From Afifellaceae bacterium (lineage in GTDB: Bacteria > Pseudomonadota > Alphaproteobacteria > Rhizobiales > Afifellaceae), in contig JANQRH010000026.1 of the NCBI GenBank assembly GCA_028284625.1, forward strand, positions 248,001 through 312,000: a stretch of 64,000 bases of DNA. Reading direction: 5' to 3'. The translations under genes were made by a program, and so were the position numbers. The notes under the pieces were generated by a model. It was not told where the DNA came from. It worked only from the letters and a program-made list of their open reading frames with translations, and searched no databases. The stretch's first letter is position 1; each line of letters starts with the position of its first letter. Positions 36,542 through 47,056 of the stretch are shown here, one piece after another.

Positions 36542-37488
36542 ACGAGATCAAGGGCAGCGCGGTCCGCGATTCTGCGCTCGCCGAAGCCTTTCTGGAGATG
36601 CTCGCGTCCGAGCGGGGTGCAAGCCACAATACGCTCGCCGCCTATCGTCGCGACCTCGACGATTTCCGCGAGTCGGCCGGCCGGCTGGCCGATGCCGGCG
36701 CCGGCGAGATACAGCAATTTCTCACGGCGCTCGCCGGTCGCGGCATGGCCGCCAGCTCGCAGGCGCGGCGGCTCTCGGCGCTTCGGCAGTTCTTCAAGTT
36801 CCTGGCCGCCGAAGGGCTGCGCGAGGACGACCCAACCGCCACGGCGGAGCGGCCGAAGCCGCGGAGAGCACTTCCCAAAGTGCTGACGGTGGAGGAGGTG
36901 GACCGGCTCCTCGCGGCGGCGCAGGAGGCGGCGACGGCGCCCGACCTGACGGCGAAGAAGCGCTTCGCCGCACTTCGTCTGGTCGCGCTCCTGGAGCTTC
37001 TTTACGCCACCGGCCTGCGCGTCTCCGAGCTCGTAAGCCTGCCCGCCTCGGCCGGGCGCGCCGGCCGGCCCTTGATCGCGGTGACGGGGAAGGGCGGTCG
37101 CGAACGGCTGGTGCCTCTAAGCCGCGCCGCCCATGCCGCGCTTGATGATTATCGCGCCGCCGCAGAAAGTCTCGGCAAGGTCGCCGGCAAGTGGCTGTTT
37201 CCTGCCGATAGCGCCGAGGGACACCTCACGCGGCAGGCCTTCGCCCGTGACCTAAAGCGGCTGGCCGCCAGTGCCGGCCTAGAGGCTTCCAAGCTTTCGC
37301 CGCACGTGCTGCGGCATGCTTTCGCCACGCATCTCCTGTCCGGCGGCGCCGATCTCAGGGCCGTGCAGACCCTGCTTGGCCACGCCGACATCTCCACGAC
37401 GCAGATTTACACCCATGTGCTCGACGAGCGGCTGAAACAGCTCGTCAACGAACACCATCCGCTTGCCGATGTCGAAGTGTCTCAATAG
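36538..37488 (+). CDS. xerD: Tyrosine recombinase XerD
   Basis: The 316-residue recombinase pairs with XerC. It has ATGLRVSELVSL (Arg I), TGKGGRERLVPL (Lys), HVLRHAFATHLL and LGHADISTTQIYTHV (with the nucleophile Tyr). The start is TTG at 36538, with GGAG upstream and overlap with the small gene before it. It precedes accA, a common arrangement in Rhizobiales that favours XerD over XerC for this copy. Confidence 0.93.
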   Translation: MNEIKGSAVRDSALAEAFLEMLASERGASHNTLAAYRRDLDDFRESAGRLADAGAGEIQQFLTALAGRGMAASSQARRLSALRQFFKFLAAEGLREDDPTATAERPKPRRALPKVLTVEEVDRLLAAAQEAATAPDLTAKKRFAALRLVALLELLYATGLRVSELVSLPASAGRAGRPLIAVTGKGGRERLVPLSRAAHAALDDYRAAAESLGKVAGKWLFPADSAEGHLTRQAFARDLKRLAASAGLEASKLSPHVLRHAFATHLLSGGADLRAVQTLLGHADISTTQIYTHVLDERLKQLVNEHHPLADVEVSQ

Positions 37489-37580
37489 CCCGCGCGAGCC
37501 TTGACTTGGCATCGGGCGCTCGCCAGTTTCCGCCACAAATCGCAAGCAGAACGGCCGGATTCGGTGCGGCCCGGAGCCCC

Positions 37581-38540
37581 ATGCGGACGTTTCTCGACTT
37601 CGAAAAGCCTGTCGCCGATCTAGAGGGCCAGATCAAGGAGCTGCGGCTCCTTGAGGGCAACGACGCGGAAAACGTCTCCGTGGCAGACGAAATCGCCGCC
37701 TTGGAAGGGAAGGCGCGTGATGCCTTGGCCGGCCTCTACGCCAAGCTCACGCCCTGGCAGAAGACGCAGGTTGCGCGGCATCCCGACCGTCCACACGCCA
37801 AGCACTATATCAGCCGGCTGGTCACCGACTTTGAGAGCCTGGCCGGCGACCGCAAATTCGCCGACGACAAGGCCGTCATCGCCGGCCTGGGGCGGTTCCA
37901 GGGCGAGCCGGTAGCCGTCCTTGCGCAGGAGAAGGGCGAGGACACGCAGAGCCGGCTGAAGCACAATTTCGGCATGTCGCGGCCGGAGGGCTACCGCAAG
38001 GCGGTCAGGGTCATGGAGCTCGCCGACCGCTTCTCCATGCCGGTGATCTCGCTCGTCGACACCGCCGGCGCCTATCCCGGCATCGACGCGGAGGCGCGGG
38101 GCCAGGCGGAGGCGATCGCCCGCTCCACGGAGGCCGGCCTGCGGCTCGGCACCCCCAATGTTGCCGTAATTATTGGCGAAGGCGGCTCCGGCGGCGCCAT
38201 CGCGCTCGCCACGGCCAATCGCGTCTACATGCTGGAGCACGCAATTTATACGGTCATTTCCCCGGAAGGCGCGGCGTCGATTCTGTGGCACGATTCCAGC
38301 CGCGCGCAGGATGCCGCGACGGCCATGAAGATCACCGCCGCCGATCTCATGAATCTCCGGATAATCGACGGAATCGTGGAAGAGCCGCTTGGCGGCGCGC
38401 ATCGCGATCCCGAGAAGGTGATCGACCGGGCCGGGGAAGTGATCGCCGGGGCGCTGAAGGACCTTGCGGGCCTTGATCGGGGCGATATCCTCAGCCAGCG
38501 CCGCGAAAAGTTCCTGGCGCTCGGGCGGTCCATTCAATGA
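37581..38540 (+). CDS. accA: Acetyl-CoA carboxylase carboxyltransferase subunit alpha
   Basis: The 319-residue subunit transfers carboxyl groups to acetyl-CoA in fatty acid synthesis. The N-terminal helical DFEKPVADLEGQIKELR and DRPHAKHYISRLV, the GFGMSRPEGYRKAVR-like stretch (here NFGMSRPEGYRKAVRVM), SLVDTAGAYPGIDAEARGQ and GEGGSGGAIALA are all typical. I chose the ATG at 37581; an upstream in-frame start at 37506 gives a poor N-terminus. Confidence 0.96.
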   Translation: MRTFLDFEKPVADLEGQIKELRLLEGNDAENVSVADEIAALEGKARDALAGLYAKLTPWQKTQVARHPDRPHAKHYISRLVTDFESLAGDRKFADDKAVIAGLGRFQGEPVAVLAQEKGEDTQSRLKHNFGMSRPEGYRKAVRVMELADRFSMPVISLVDTAGAYPGIDAEARGQAEAIARSTEAGLRLGTPNVAVIIGEGGSGGAIALATANRVYMLEHAIYTVISPEGAASILWHDSSRAQDAATAMKITAADLMNLRIIDGIVEEPLGGAHRDPEKVIDRAGEVIAGALKDLAGLDRGDILSQRREKFLALGRSIQ

Positions 38541-38670
38541 TGTCGCCCACTGAGACCGCAGATTGCGGGGGGTGCATGGGGCGTAACGATCATGCTAACG
38601 CTTCAGTAACCACCGGGCTCGCAGAATCCGGGGCGTTGAGCGTCGGCCCGGGCGAATGGAGCCTGGCGTA

Positions 38671-40104
38671 ATGGACCGAGTGATGGCGCGGTTTTCGAAA
38701 GTGCTTCGGACGGGACTGCTGACGGCTTCGGCGTCGGCTCTGTTGGTGCTGGCCGCCTGCTCTGAATATCAGGGCACGCTGCCTAAGCATATGCGACCGC
38801 TCGATTCAGGCACGCGGGCGCTTCTTGAGCGCAAGGGCATGGACCAGCGTTCGCCCATCATGGTCCGCATCTTCAAGGAAGAAGCGACCCTAGAGGTCTG
38901 GAAGCTGCAGAAGTCCACAGGCCGCTACGCCTTTCTCAAGGATTATGAGATTTGCGCGTGGTCGGGCGTGCTGGGCCCGAAGAAGAAGGAAGGCGACCGC
39001 CAGGCGCCGGAGGGCTTCTATACGATCCGCCCGGCGCAGATGAACCCGAATTCGAAGTACCACCTCTCGTTCAACATGGGCTACCCGAACGCGTTCGACC
39101 GGTCGCTAGGGCGCACCGGCTCGGAGCTGATGGTGCACGGCGCGTGCTCCTCGCGCGGTTGCTATTCCATGACCGACGAGCACATCCAGGAAATCTACAC
39201 GCTCGGCCGCTTGGCCTTTCAGGGCGGGCAGCGTGACTTTCAGGTGAACGCTTATCCGTTCCGCATGACGCCGCGAAACATGGCCCGTCATCGCAACGAC
39301 CCCAACATGCCGTTCTGGATGATGTTGAAGGAAGGCTACGATCATTTTGAGATCGTCGGCCAGCCGCCCAAGGTGGACGTTTGCGAGAACCGCTACGTCT
39401 TCAACGCGGTCGCGGCCAATGGGCAGGGTTTCAATGCATCCGGCCAGTGCCCGGACATGTCGATGCCGGAGCGCATCCGCGTCGCAGTCGCTGAGAAGCA
39501 GGCGCGCGACAACATCAAGCTGATGCAGCTCGCCGAGCGGCTCGACCGCAAGGAAAACACCAACGGATCGCAGGCCATCACGCTGGCCATGGCACAACCG
39601 TCGACAGCGCAGCGCGCGTCGCCGATTGCGATCTCCACGGCCGCGCTGCCGACGGAGCCCGCCGCGACATCGACGCTTCTTTCCAGCGCGCCGGCCCAAT
39701 CGACTGTGCCGATCGTCGCCTCTGCCGCTTCGCAGCCTTCGCCCGATCCGGCACCGCCCGTTCCGACGCCGCGTCCGGCCGCGCCGGTCGTTGCCGCCGC
39801 GCCGGCATCGACGCCGGCAGCCGAGCCTGCGGCACCCGCCAATTCCGACTTCCTGCCCGTGCCGGAGCTTCGCACCGAGGAGGTCGCGACCCCGGCGCCG
39901 GCTCCCGCTGCCGAGCAGCCGGCAGCGCCTGAGCCGAAGAGGGAAAAGCTGCTTGCCGACGACGGTGCCGCCACCCTTGAGGAGCGGATGTTCGTGGAAA
40001 GCGCTCCGCTCGATCCGAGCGTCGCCAACGCTTATGCGGAGGCAGAGGCGGAGGAGGGCGGTCTGACCGGCTTCGTCCTGCGGCTCATGAAGCAGGATCA
40101 GTAG
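38671..40104 (+). CDS. L,D-transpeptidase lipoprotein (YkuD/YafK-like)
   Basis: The 477-residue protein starts at the ATG at 38671, with GGAG nine bases upstream; 38656 is an alternative. The N-terminus is a lipoprotein signal (ALLVLAAC at the lipobox). The YkuD domain (about 60-220) has the active site HGACSSRGCYSM near residue 163, which builds 3-3 peptidoglycan cross-links or attaches proteins to the wall. The C-terminal half (about 310-440) is a long Pro/Ala-rich linker. It is followed by a repeat-containing spacer. Confidence 0.87.
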   Translation: MDRVMARFSKVLRTGLLTASASALLVLAACSEYQGTLPKHMRPLDSGTRALLERKGMDQRSPIMVRIFKEEATLEVWKLQKSTGRYAFLKDYEICAWSGVLGPKKKEGDRQAPEGFYTIRPAQMNPNSKYHLSFNMGYPNAFDRSLGRTGSELMVHGACSSRGCYSMTDEHIQEIYTLGRLAFQGGQRDFQVNAYPFRMTPRNMARHRNDPNMPFWMMLKEGYDHFEIVGQPPKVDVCENRYVFNAVAANGQGFNASGQCPDMSMPERIRVAVAEKQARDNIKLMQLAERLDRKENTNGSQAITLAMAQPSTAQRASPIAISTAALPTEPAATSTLLSSAPAQSTVPIVASAASQPSPDPAPPVPTPRPAAPVVAAAPASTPAAEPAAPANSDFLPVPELRTEEVATPAPAPAAEQPAAPEPKREKLLADDGAATLEERMFVESAPLDPSVANAYAEAEAEEGGLTGFVLRLMKQDQ

Positions 40105-40141
40105 ACGGGGCTCGGCCCTTCATTACCTGAGTTTCGCTCTC

Positions 40142-40167
40142 TGTCGTCATTGCCGGGCTTGACCCGG
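40142..40167. repeat. Short palindromic intergenic repeat (copy 2)
   Basis: These 26 bp are identical to 5413-5438. They lie between convergent genes in a 265-bp spacer (40105-40369). The same spacer holds a hairpin (CCTCCCC and GGGGAGG, 40277-40295) that could end transcription. Confidence 0.75.
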
Positions 40168-40310
40168 GCGTCCACCGCACAGCGCCGAGTTTTGGCCCTC
40201 TAGCACTCATCCCTCGTTTGTCATCCCGGTTCGGCCGATATGCCGAGTCCGCTAACGAACGGGCACTGCGCTTGACCCTCCCCTCAAGGGGGAGGTTGCC
40301 GGCCGCAGCG

Positions 40311-40345
40311 CGTAGCCCGGATGGAGCGAAGCGCAATCCGCGGAT
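40311..40345. repeat. CCCGGATGGAGCGAAGC-type intergenic repeat
   Basis: The segment contains CCCGGATGGAGCGAAGCGC and a downstream AATCCGCGG, an imperfect dyad resembling a repeat unit common in proteobacterial genomes. It lies just before the end of secA. Confidence 0.55.
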
Positions 40346-40369
40346 CAGAAGACGAGCGCTGCGAACCGC

Positions 40370-43087
40370 TTACGCCTGCACCACCGCGCCGTGGCACTGC
40401 TTGTATTTCTTGCCCGAGCCGCAAGGGCAGCGCTCGTTGCGGCCCACCTTGCCCCAGGTCGCCGGGTTCGAGGGATCGCGTTTCGGCTTGGCGCTCGCCC
40501 GCTCCGGCGGGACAGGCCCGTCAAGGGCGGCCATCTCGTCTCCGCCGGTCTCGGCGTTGACCTGTTGGGGCGCACCGCGTGATAGCGGCGGCGGCTCCGG
40601 CGGTCGCTCCTGGATTTCGACATGCGCCAACTGACCGGAGACGTTGCGGCGGAGATTGGCGAGCATCGTCTCAAACAACTCAAAGGCCTCCGCCTTGTAT
40701 TCGTTCAGCGGATCGCGCTGCCCGTAGCCGCGGAAGCCGATGACGGAGCGCAAATGGTCGAGCGTCGCCAGATGCTCCCGCCAGAGATGGTCGAGCGTCT
40801 GGAGTAGAATCTGCTTCTCCACCGCGCGCATAAGGTCCGGTCCGAACCGCGTTGCCTTCTTCGCCAAAAGTTCGTCGCTCGCTTCGATGATGCGCGAGCG
40901 AATTTCCTCATCGGCGATGCCTTCCTCCGCCGCCCAGTCTTTGACCGGAACGTCGAGCGCCAGCTGCGCCTTCACCGCTTCATCCAGCCCGTCGACATCC
41001 CATTGCTCGGCGTAGGCCTTCTCCGGGATAAACTGGGCGACCATCTCCTCGGCGACCTCATGGCGCATTTCGCGCACGGTCTCGCCGACATTCTCATCGC
41101 GCATCAGCTCGATGCGCTGCTCAAACACGACCTTGCGCTGATTGTTCATCACGTCGTCGTATTTGAGGATGTTCTTGCGGATGTCGAAATTGTGCGCTTC
41201 GACCTTGCCCTGCGCCCGCTCCAGCGCCTTGTTGATCCACGGATGGACGATTGCCTCGTCCTCCTTAAGGCCGAGCTTCTTCAGCATCCCGTCCATGCGG
41301 TCGGAACCGAAGATGCGCATCAAATCGTCCTGCAATGACAGGAAGAACTGCGACCGCCCTGGGTCGCCCTGACGGCCGGAGCGGCCGCGCAGCTGGTTGT
41401 CGATGCGGCGGCTCTCATGCCGTTCGGTGCCGACGATGCGAAGGCCGCCGGCGGCAAGCGCCTTCTTCTTCAGTTCGGCTACTTCGTCACGGATAGCCGT
41501 CTCGCGGCGCTCGCGCTCCTCACCTTCAAGGTCGGCAAGCTCAGACGCGAGCCGCATCTCAAGGTTCCCGCCGAGCTGAATGTCGGTGCCGCGACCGGCC
41601 ATGTTGGTGGCGATGGTGATTGCGCCGGGTCGTCCCGCTTCGGCGATGATGAACGCCTCGCGCTCGTGGTGGCGGGCGTTCAGCACCTCGAAGTCCTTGA
41701 TGCCGGACTGTCGGAGCTTCTCCGCCAGCATCTCCGATTTCTCAATCGACGTCGTGCCGACGAGAACCGGTTGATTGATTTCCCGGCATTCCTTGATGAC
41801 TTCGATGATCGCCCGATACTTCTCCTCTGCCGTGCGGTAGACGGCGTCGTCCTCGTCGTCGCGGATCATCGGTGCGTTGGTCGGCACCTCCACGACATCG
41901 AGGCCGTAGATGTTCATGAACTCCTCCGCCTCCGTCGCAGCCGTGCCGGTCATGCCGGCGAGCTTCTCATAGAGACGGAAGTAGTTCTGGAAGGTGACGG
42001 AGGCGAGCGTCTGGTTCTCCGGCTGGATGGTGACGTGCTCCTTGGCCTCCAGTGCCTGGTGCAGGCCGTCGGAATAGCGTCGGCCTTCCATCATGCGGCC
42101 GGTGAACTCATCGATGATGACGACTTGGCCGTTCTTGACGATGTAGTCCTTGTCGCGCTGGAAGAGCTTGTGAGCACGTAGCGCGTTATTGACGTGGTGC
42201 ACGACGCCCACGTTCTCAACGTCGTACAGCGACTCGCCCTTCAACAGGTCGGCTTGGCGCAGAAGCTCTTCGACCTTCTCCGTGCCCTCCTCGGTGAAGT
42301 TCGCGGTGCGCTGCTTCTCGTCGAGCTCATAGTCGCCTTCGGAGATGTTGGGGATCACGGCGTCGACGGCCGTGTAGAGCTCTGAGCGGTCCTCCGTCGG
42401 ACCCGAGATGATGAGCGGCGTCCGCGCTTCGTCGACCAGGATGGAATCCACCTCGTCGACGATGGCGAAGGCGTGCCCGCGCTGCACCATGTTCTGGAGG
42501 CTGTACTCCATGTTGTCGCGCAGATAGTCGAAGCCGAATTCGTTGTTGGTGCCGTAGGTCACGTCGGCGGCGTAGGCCGCGCGCCGATCTTCCGGCGCCA
42601 GGCCGTGTACGATGATCCCTACCGAGAGCCCGAGGAACTCGTAGATGCGCCCCATCCATTCCGCGTCGCGGCGCGCCAGATAGTCATTGACGGTGACGAC
42701 GTGCACGCCCTTTCCGGCGAGCGCATTGAGGTAGACGGGGAGCGTTGCCACGAGGGTCTTGCCCTCGCCGGTCTTCATCTCCGAGATCGAACCCTCGTTC
42801 AGCACCATGCCGCCGATCAGCTGAACATCGAAATGGCGCTGGCCAAGCGTCCGCTTGGCGGCCTCCCGGACGGTGGCGAAGGCGTCCGGTAGCAGGTCGT
42901 CGAGCGTCCGCCCGTCGGTATATTGCTTCCGGTATTCCTCGGTCTTGGCTTTGAGTTCGGCGTCGCTCAGCTTTTCGAAGGCCGGCTCCAGACCGTTGAT
43001 AGATTTGACCAGCGGGGCGTAGCGCTTCAGCCGGCGGTCGTTCGCCGATCCAAACAGCTTCCGGCCGAAATTGCCCAAGCTCAGCAT
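40370..43087 (-). CDS. secA: Preprotein translocase ATPase SecA
   Basis: The 905-residue motor drives preproteins through SecYEG. It starts at the ATG at 43087 (AAGGA upstream). Walker [12 protein letters not shown] lies near residue 104, [11 protein letters not shown] near 209, and [11 protein letters not shown] later. The C-terminus has the zinc and SecB-binding motif [14 protein letters not shown]. Longer in-frame upstream codons give no natural N-terminus. Confidence 0.97.
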   Translation of the reverse strand: MLSLGNFGRKLFGSANDRRLKRYAPLVKSINGLEPAFEKLSDAELKAKTEEYRKQYTDGRTLDDLLPDAFATVREAAKRTLGQRHFDVQLIGGMVLNEGSISEMKTGEGKTLVATLPVYLNALAGKGVHVVTVNDYLARRDAEWMGRIYEFLGLSVGIIVHGLAPEDRRAAYAADVTYGTNNEFGFDYLRDNMEYSLQNMVQRGHAFAIVDEVDSILVDEARTPLIISGPTEDRSELYTAVDAVIPNISEGDYELDEKQRTANFTEEGTEKVEELLRQADLLKGESLYDVENVGVVHHVNNALRAHKLFQRDKDYIVKNGQVVIIDEFTGRMMEGRRYSDGLHQALEAKEHVTIQPENQTLASVTFQNYFRLYEKLAGMTGTAATEAEEFMNIYGLDVVEVPTNAPMIRDDEDDAVYRTAEEKYRAIIEVIKECREINQPVLVGTTSIEKSEMLAEKLRQSGIKDFEVLNARHHEREAFIIAEAGRPGAITIATNMAGRGTDIQLGGNLEMRLASELADLEGEERERRETAIRDEVAELKKKALAAGGLRIVGTERHESRRIDNQLRGRSGRQGDPGRSQFFLSLQDDLMRIFGSDRMDGMLKKLGLKEDEAIVHPWINKALERAQGKVEAHNFDIRKNILKYDDVMNNQRKVVFEQRIELMRDENVGETVREMRHEVAEEMVAQFIPEKAYAEQWDVDGLDEAVKAQLALDVPVKDWAAEEGIADEEIRSRIIEASDELLAKKATRFGPDLMRAVEKQILLQTLDHLWREHLATLDHLRSVIGFRGYGQRDPLNEYKAEAFELFETMLANLRRNVSGQLAHVEIQERPPEPPPLSRGAPQQVNAETGGDEMAALDGPVPPERASAKPKRDPSNPATWGKVGRNERCPCGSGKKYKQCHGAVVQA

Positions 43088-43300
43088 GATTGTCCTTCCT
43101 GGTCGCCGGGACGATGTCGGAACCGCTCTTGGGTTACGGCTTCGCGCGGCGCGGCACTTCAATGGGGTGGCGACGACCGTACGAGATCGGCTCCCGGCAG
43201 TGGACTGCGGGACCTGCGACAGATAAGAACGGGCCAAAGGTCTGTCAACGCTGGCGCTTGGGCCGAATCCCGCTGTGCCGCACCCCATCAAGGAGTTCCC

Positions 43301-44233
43301 ATGGCCGGTATGTCAAGGATCGGCGCAGCCGCGTCGGCTGTCCTTCTGTTGCTCAGCTTTGGCGCACCATCTGCCGTCGCCCAGGAGGCCGGCGAGGCAG
43401 CTGCCGCAGAAGCTCCCGTGCCGATGCGCGATCCAAACGCGGTGGTCGCACGCGTCGGCGACTATGAGATAACCGAGAGCGACGTTGAACTCGCCGCGGA
43501 GACCTTCGCCGGGGAGTTGGCCAATGTGCCCGAGGATCAGCGCCGGAGCGTCATGATCGACGCGGTGGTCAATTTGCAGCTTATGGCGCAGGCCGCGCAA
43601 AAGCAGGGCCTTGACCAGACCGAAGAATTCGCCAGGCGGGTCGAGTTTCTCAGGTTGCAGGCCTTGCGCAATGCCTTCATTCAAGAAGCTGTTCTGGAGC
43701 CCATGACCGACGAGGATGTGCAGGCCGGCTACCAGACTTTGGTCGTCGACACACACAACCCACAGCCCACAATCCGCGCGCGGCACATTCTGGTGGAAAC
43801 GAAGGAAGAAGCGGAGGGGATCATCGAAGAGCTCAACGGCGGCGCGGTGTTCGAGGAACTGGCGACCCGGTCGAAAGACCCCAACGGTCAGAGTGGCGGC
43901 GATCTCGGCTTCTTCCCCCGTGGCCAGATGGTGAAGCAGTTTGAAGATGTGGCATTTGCTCTACAGCCCGGAGAGGTCACCAAGGAGCCCGTGCAAACTC
44001 AGTTCGGTTGGCATGTCATCAAGGTCGAAGAGACGGGCGTGACGGAGCCGCCGACATTCGAACAAGTTGAGCAGGAATTACGCAGCTACCTGATGCGGCA
44101 GAGGTTCGAGACGGTCATTGGTGAGCTTCGTGAGGAATCCACCGTTGAGATCATCGCTGCGCCGGCGATGGGGGCGGGCGGCGAAGAACAGCCGGCCGCT
44201 GAAGAGCCCGCATCTACCGAAAACGCCCAATGA
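43301..44233 (+). CDS. Periplasmic parvulin-type peptidylprolyl isomerase
   Basis: The 310-residue protein starts at the ATG at 43301 with AAGGAG upstream. A signal peptide spans about 1-27 ([20 protein letters not shown]). A SurA/PrsA-like helical N-domain (about 45-150) precedes a parvulin domain (about 165-260) with [28 protein letters not shown] and [12 protein letters not shown]. It likely helps fold secreted and outer-membrane proteins. It is divergent from secA, and the low-complexity tail (about 285-310) is Ala/Glu rich. Confidence 0.9.
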   Translation: MAGMSRIGAAASAVLLLLSFGAPSAVAQEAGEAAAAEAPVPMRDPNAVVARVGDYEITESDVELAAETFAGELANVPEDQRRSVMIDAVVNLQLMAQAAQKQGLDQTEEFARRVEFLRLQALRNAFIQEAVLEPMTDEDVQAGYQTLVVDTHNPQPTIRARHILVETKEEAEGIIEELNGGAVFEELATRSKDPNGQSGGDLGFFPRGQMVKQFEDVAFALQPGEVTKEPVQTQFGWHVIKVEETGVTEPPTFEQVEQELRSYLMRQRFETVIGELREESTVEIIAAPAMGAGGEEQPAAEEPASTENAQ

Positions 44234-44245
44234 CACTGCGTAACG

Positions 44246-45481
44246 GTGGGTAAGGTCTCACCCTTCGCCCCGTCCGTTTACCCGGATCTGCCGGCGCTTG
44301 CCGGCGTTCGCCTGGCAACCGCGGAAGCCGGCATCCGCTATCGCGGTCGCACTGACCTGCTGCTCGTCGTGTTCGACGAGGCGGCGACGGTTGCCGGCAC
44401 CTTCACCAAGTCGCGTTGCGCGTCGGCGCCGGTGGACTGGGACCGCGAGAAACTTGCCGGCGGCAAGGCGAGGGCGCTTGTGGTCAATTCCGGCAACGCC
44501 AATGCCTTCACCGGCATGAAGGGTCGCCAGGCCGTCGAGGCAACGGTCGCGGCAGCGGTGGCGGCGACCGCCTGCGAAGAGGATGAGGTCTTCCTGGCAT
44601 CGACCGGCGTCATCGGCGAGCCGCTCGACCCCGCACCTTTCGCTGCTCATCTCGCTCTGTTGGCGACGAAGGCCGAACCCGGCGGTTTTGTGGATGCCGC
44701 GCGCGCGATCATGACGACCGACACCTTTCCCAAAGTGGCGACACGGCGCGTCGTCACAGACGGCGGCGAGGTGGTGATCAACGGCATTGCCAAGGGTTCC
44801 GGCATGATCGCACCGGACATGGCGACCATGCTTGCCTTCATCTTCACCGACGCGGCGATCGGCCAGCCGGCGCTGCGATCGGCCCTGTCGGACGCAGTGG
44901 CGGAAACGTTCAACGCCATCACCGTCGACAGCGATACGTCCACGTCCGACACCGTGCTCGCCTTCGCCAACGGCAAGTCGGCCGAGGGCGGCGCCACGGT
45001 GCTAGACGCCGATGCGGACGCGCTTGCTGCCTTTCGCGCAGCGCTCAGCGAAATCTGCCGTGATCTCGCCCACCAGATCGTGCGCGACGGCGAAGGCGTC
45101 TCCAAATTCGTCGAGGTGCAGGTGACGGGCGCGGAAACCGACGCCTCAGCCAGGCGCGTGGCGCTTTCCATTGCCAACTCGCCGCTCGTCAAGACGGCGT
45201 TCGCCGGCGCGGATGCAAATTGGGGCCGTGTGGTGATGGCCGTTGGCAAGGCCGGCGAACCGGCGGATCGCGATCGCCTAGCAATTTGGTTCGGCCCGCA
45301 CCGTGTGGCGGTGGAGGGCATGCGTGATCCCGATTACTCGGAAGATGCGGTCTCAGCCTATATGCAGAACGCCGAGTTGATGCTCCGCGTGGATATTGGG
45401 CTGGGGCGAGGTCAGGCGACGATCTGGACGTGCGATCTCACCGCCGACTACGTCGCCATCAACGCCGACTATCGCAGCTGA
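44246..45481 (+). CDS. argJ: Bifunctional ornithine acetyltransferase / N-acetylglutamate synthase
   Basis: The 411-residue enzyme moves the acetyl group from N-acetylornithine to glutamate in arginine biosynthesis. The autocleavage region [20 protein letters not shown] is near residue 193, with cleavage expected before the Thr of [13 protein letters not shown] and [10 protein letters not shown] are further family motifs. The start is GTG at 44246, 12 bases after the parvulin gene, so they may be co-transcribed. Confidence 0.96.
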   Translation: MGKVSPFAPSVYPDLPALAGVRLATAEAGIRYRGRTDLLLVVFDEAATVAGTFTKSRCASAPVDWDREKLAGGKARALVVNSGNANAFTGMKGRQAVEATVAAAVAATACEEDEVFLASTGVIGEPLDPAPFAAHLALLATKAEPGGFVDAARAIMTTDTFPKVATRRVVTDGGEVVINGIAKGSGMIAPDMATMLAFIFTDAAIGQPALRSALSDAVAETFNAITVDSDTSTSDTVLAFANGKSAEGGATVLDADADALAAFRAALSEICRDLAHQIVRDGEGVSKFVEVQVTGAETDASARRVALSIANSPLVKTAFAGADANWGRVVMAVGKAGEPADRDRLAIWFGPHRVAVEGMRDPDYSEDAVSAYMQNAELMLRVDIGLGRGQATIWTCDLTADYVAINADYRS

Positions 45482-45493
45482 GCCGGGTTCTTA

Positions 45494-45895
45494 ATGCCTC
45501 GTCTTCTGCTCGTCGCCGCCTGCGCGCTCGTCGATCCGGACAAGCGCGTGCTCATTGCCCAGCGGCCCGAGGGCAAGTCCATGGCCGGCCTTTGGGAGTT
45601 CCCCGGCGGCAAGGTGGAGCCGCATGAAACCCCCGAAGAAGCGGTTATTCGCGAGCTTCGAGAGGAGCTTAGCGTCAGGGTTACCGAAGCGTGTCTGGCA
45701 CCTTTGACCTTTGCCAGTCACAATTACGGAGAATTTCATATTTTGTTGCCACTCTTTGTTTGCAGACGGTGGGAAGGATGGCCTCAGCCGCAGGAGGCCC
45801 AGCAAATCAAATGGGTCAGGGCGAATCGGTTGCGCCAGTTTCCGATGCCCGCTGCGGACGAGCCGTTGATTAGTCACCTGACCGATCTGCTGTGA
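45494..45895 (+). CDS. mutT: Nudix hydrolase MutT (8-oxo-dGTP diphosphatase)
   Basis: The 133-residue protein has a Nudix box beginning GGKVEPHETPEEA and ending RELREEL (about 36-57). Around it, AQRPEGKSMAGLWEFPGG and C-terminal EAQQIKWVRANRLRQFPMPAAD match the MutT/pyrimidine-NTP subgroup that removes oxidised nucleotides. It is 12 bases downstream of argJ in a conserved order. Confidence 0.93.
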   Translation: MPRLLLVAACALVDPDKRVLIAQRPEGKSMAGLWEFPGGKVEPHETPEEAVIRELREELSVRVTEACLAPLTFASHNYGEFHILLPLFVCRRWEGWPQPQEAQQIKWVRANRLRQFPMPAADEPLISHLTDLL

Positions 45896-45909
45896 GGTAC
45901 GGAGGGGTT

Positions 45910-46083
45910 GTGATCCAGCGTTTGAGCCCGAGGAGGATTTGGTCCGACGAGAGCGCCGCGACGGCGATCGAGTACGGGCTTGTCTCTGGTATCATCGCCG
46001 TTGCGATCATTGGTATTTCGGCGACCGGCGGGTCGCTGTCGACGCTATACGACAGGCTTCTGGTTATTCTTAACTATCTCTAA
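45910..46083 (+). CDS. Orphan Flp/Fap-type pilin
   Basis: The 57-residue protein starts at a GTG at 45910 with GGAGG a few bases before; a GTG at 45892 is an alternative. It has the short Flp leader and hydrophobic helix: DESAATAIEYGLVSGIIAVAIIG. In most Flp pilins a Gly precedes ATAIEY and is the prepilin cleavage point; here it is Ala. No tad/cpa assembly genes are present in the window. It may be an isolated or degenerate pilin. Confidence 0.7.
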   Translation: MIQRLSPRRIWSDESAATAIEYGLVSGIIAVAIIGISATGGSLSTLYDRLLVILNYL

Positions 46084-46131
46084 ATCGGCGTTCGGCGACA
46101 CGGCTCGGCTGGGCATGCAGAGACCGTCGCG

Positions 46132-47013
46132 CTACTTCCGCTCATCATTTCCCAGGACCGCCGCCAGGCTCACTTGGCCTGAGCCGCGCCGCGCCGGCTG
46201 TTGCTGGCTTTCGTGCGGCGCCCATCCAGACAGGAAGACAATCTCAAAGCTGGCGCGGATGCGCCCGTCCGCATCGCTGAACCGCTCGGCATAGATCTCC
46301 GCCGCGCGCAGGAAGAGCTGGCGGCCCGGCGGTCGCCGGTTGCGCTCAATAAGAACGCTCGTCGCGCCCATCGCTCTGAGGTCGCGCAGCAGGTCGAAGG
46401 CGGAGCCATAGCGCACGGTCACGAGATCGCGGTCGGCGACCGGCAGCGCGAAGCCGGCCCGCTGCAGGAGCGCACCGAGATCGCGCGTGTCGGCGGTGGG
46501 GAGGACGCGCGGCGACGCACCGCCGCTAAGCTTCGTCTCCGCGGCCACCAAAGCGTCGCGCAGCTCAGCCAAGGTCTCACCGCCGATCATCGCAGCAAGA
46601 AACAGGCCGTCAGGCTTCAGCGCCTGGCGGATCTGAATGAGCGCGCCGGGGAGGTCGTTCGCCCATTGCAGCGCCAGCGCTGACGCAAAAAGGTCGAGCG
46701 AGGCAGCACGAAACGGCAGCGCTTCTTCATCGCCGACTGCGCCTGAGGCACCAGCGCCGCTGAGCACGGCGTGGCAGGCTTCGAACCGATGGACCGTGCC
46801 GACCTTGCCTGTGGCGAGGAGCGCCTTCGCAAAGGCCGCGCTCTGCCCCCCCTGCGCGATCGCGGTCGCGAAGCGCCGCTCCGTCGCACCGAGCCGCTCC
46901 GCCAGATCATCCACCGTTCGCGTCATCAAGAAATCCGGGCGCACTGCACCGAGCCGGGCGGCCCTGGCGAGGCGGCGACGCAGAAGTGCCTTGTCGGTGA
47001 CGTTGGTGACCAT
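46132..47013 (-). CDS. SAM-dependent methyltransferase (NDUFAF5/BioC-like)
   Basis: The 293-residue protein has a Rossmann-like methyltransferase fold with an atypical N-terminal motif I. LALQWANDLPGALIQIRQALKPDGLF followed by GGETLAELR is the signature of the alphaproteobacterial relatives of mitochondrial NDUFAF5. In mitochondria NDUFAF5 hydroxylates an arginine of complex I; a role there is inferred. It is divergent from comF. It is convergent with the pilin gene. Confidence 0.83.
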   Translation of the reverse strand: MVTNVTDKALLRRRLARAARLGAVRPDFLMTRTVDDLAERLGATERRFATAIAQGGQSAAFAKALLATGKVGTVHRFEACHAVLSGAGASGAVGDEEALPFRAASLDLFASALALQWANDLPGALIQIRQALKPDGLFLAAMIGGETLAELRDALVAAETKLSGGASPRVLPTADTRDLGALLQRAGFALPVADRDLVTVRYGSAFDLLRDLRAMGATSVLIERNRRPPGRQLFLRAAEIYAERFSDADGRIRASFEIVFLSGWAPHESQQQPARRGSGQVSLAAVLGNDERK

Positions 47014-47056
47014 GGTCCGGGATGACCGTGCTTCTCAGCCGCGATACCATGGCGGC

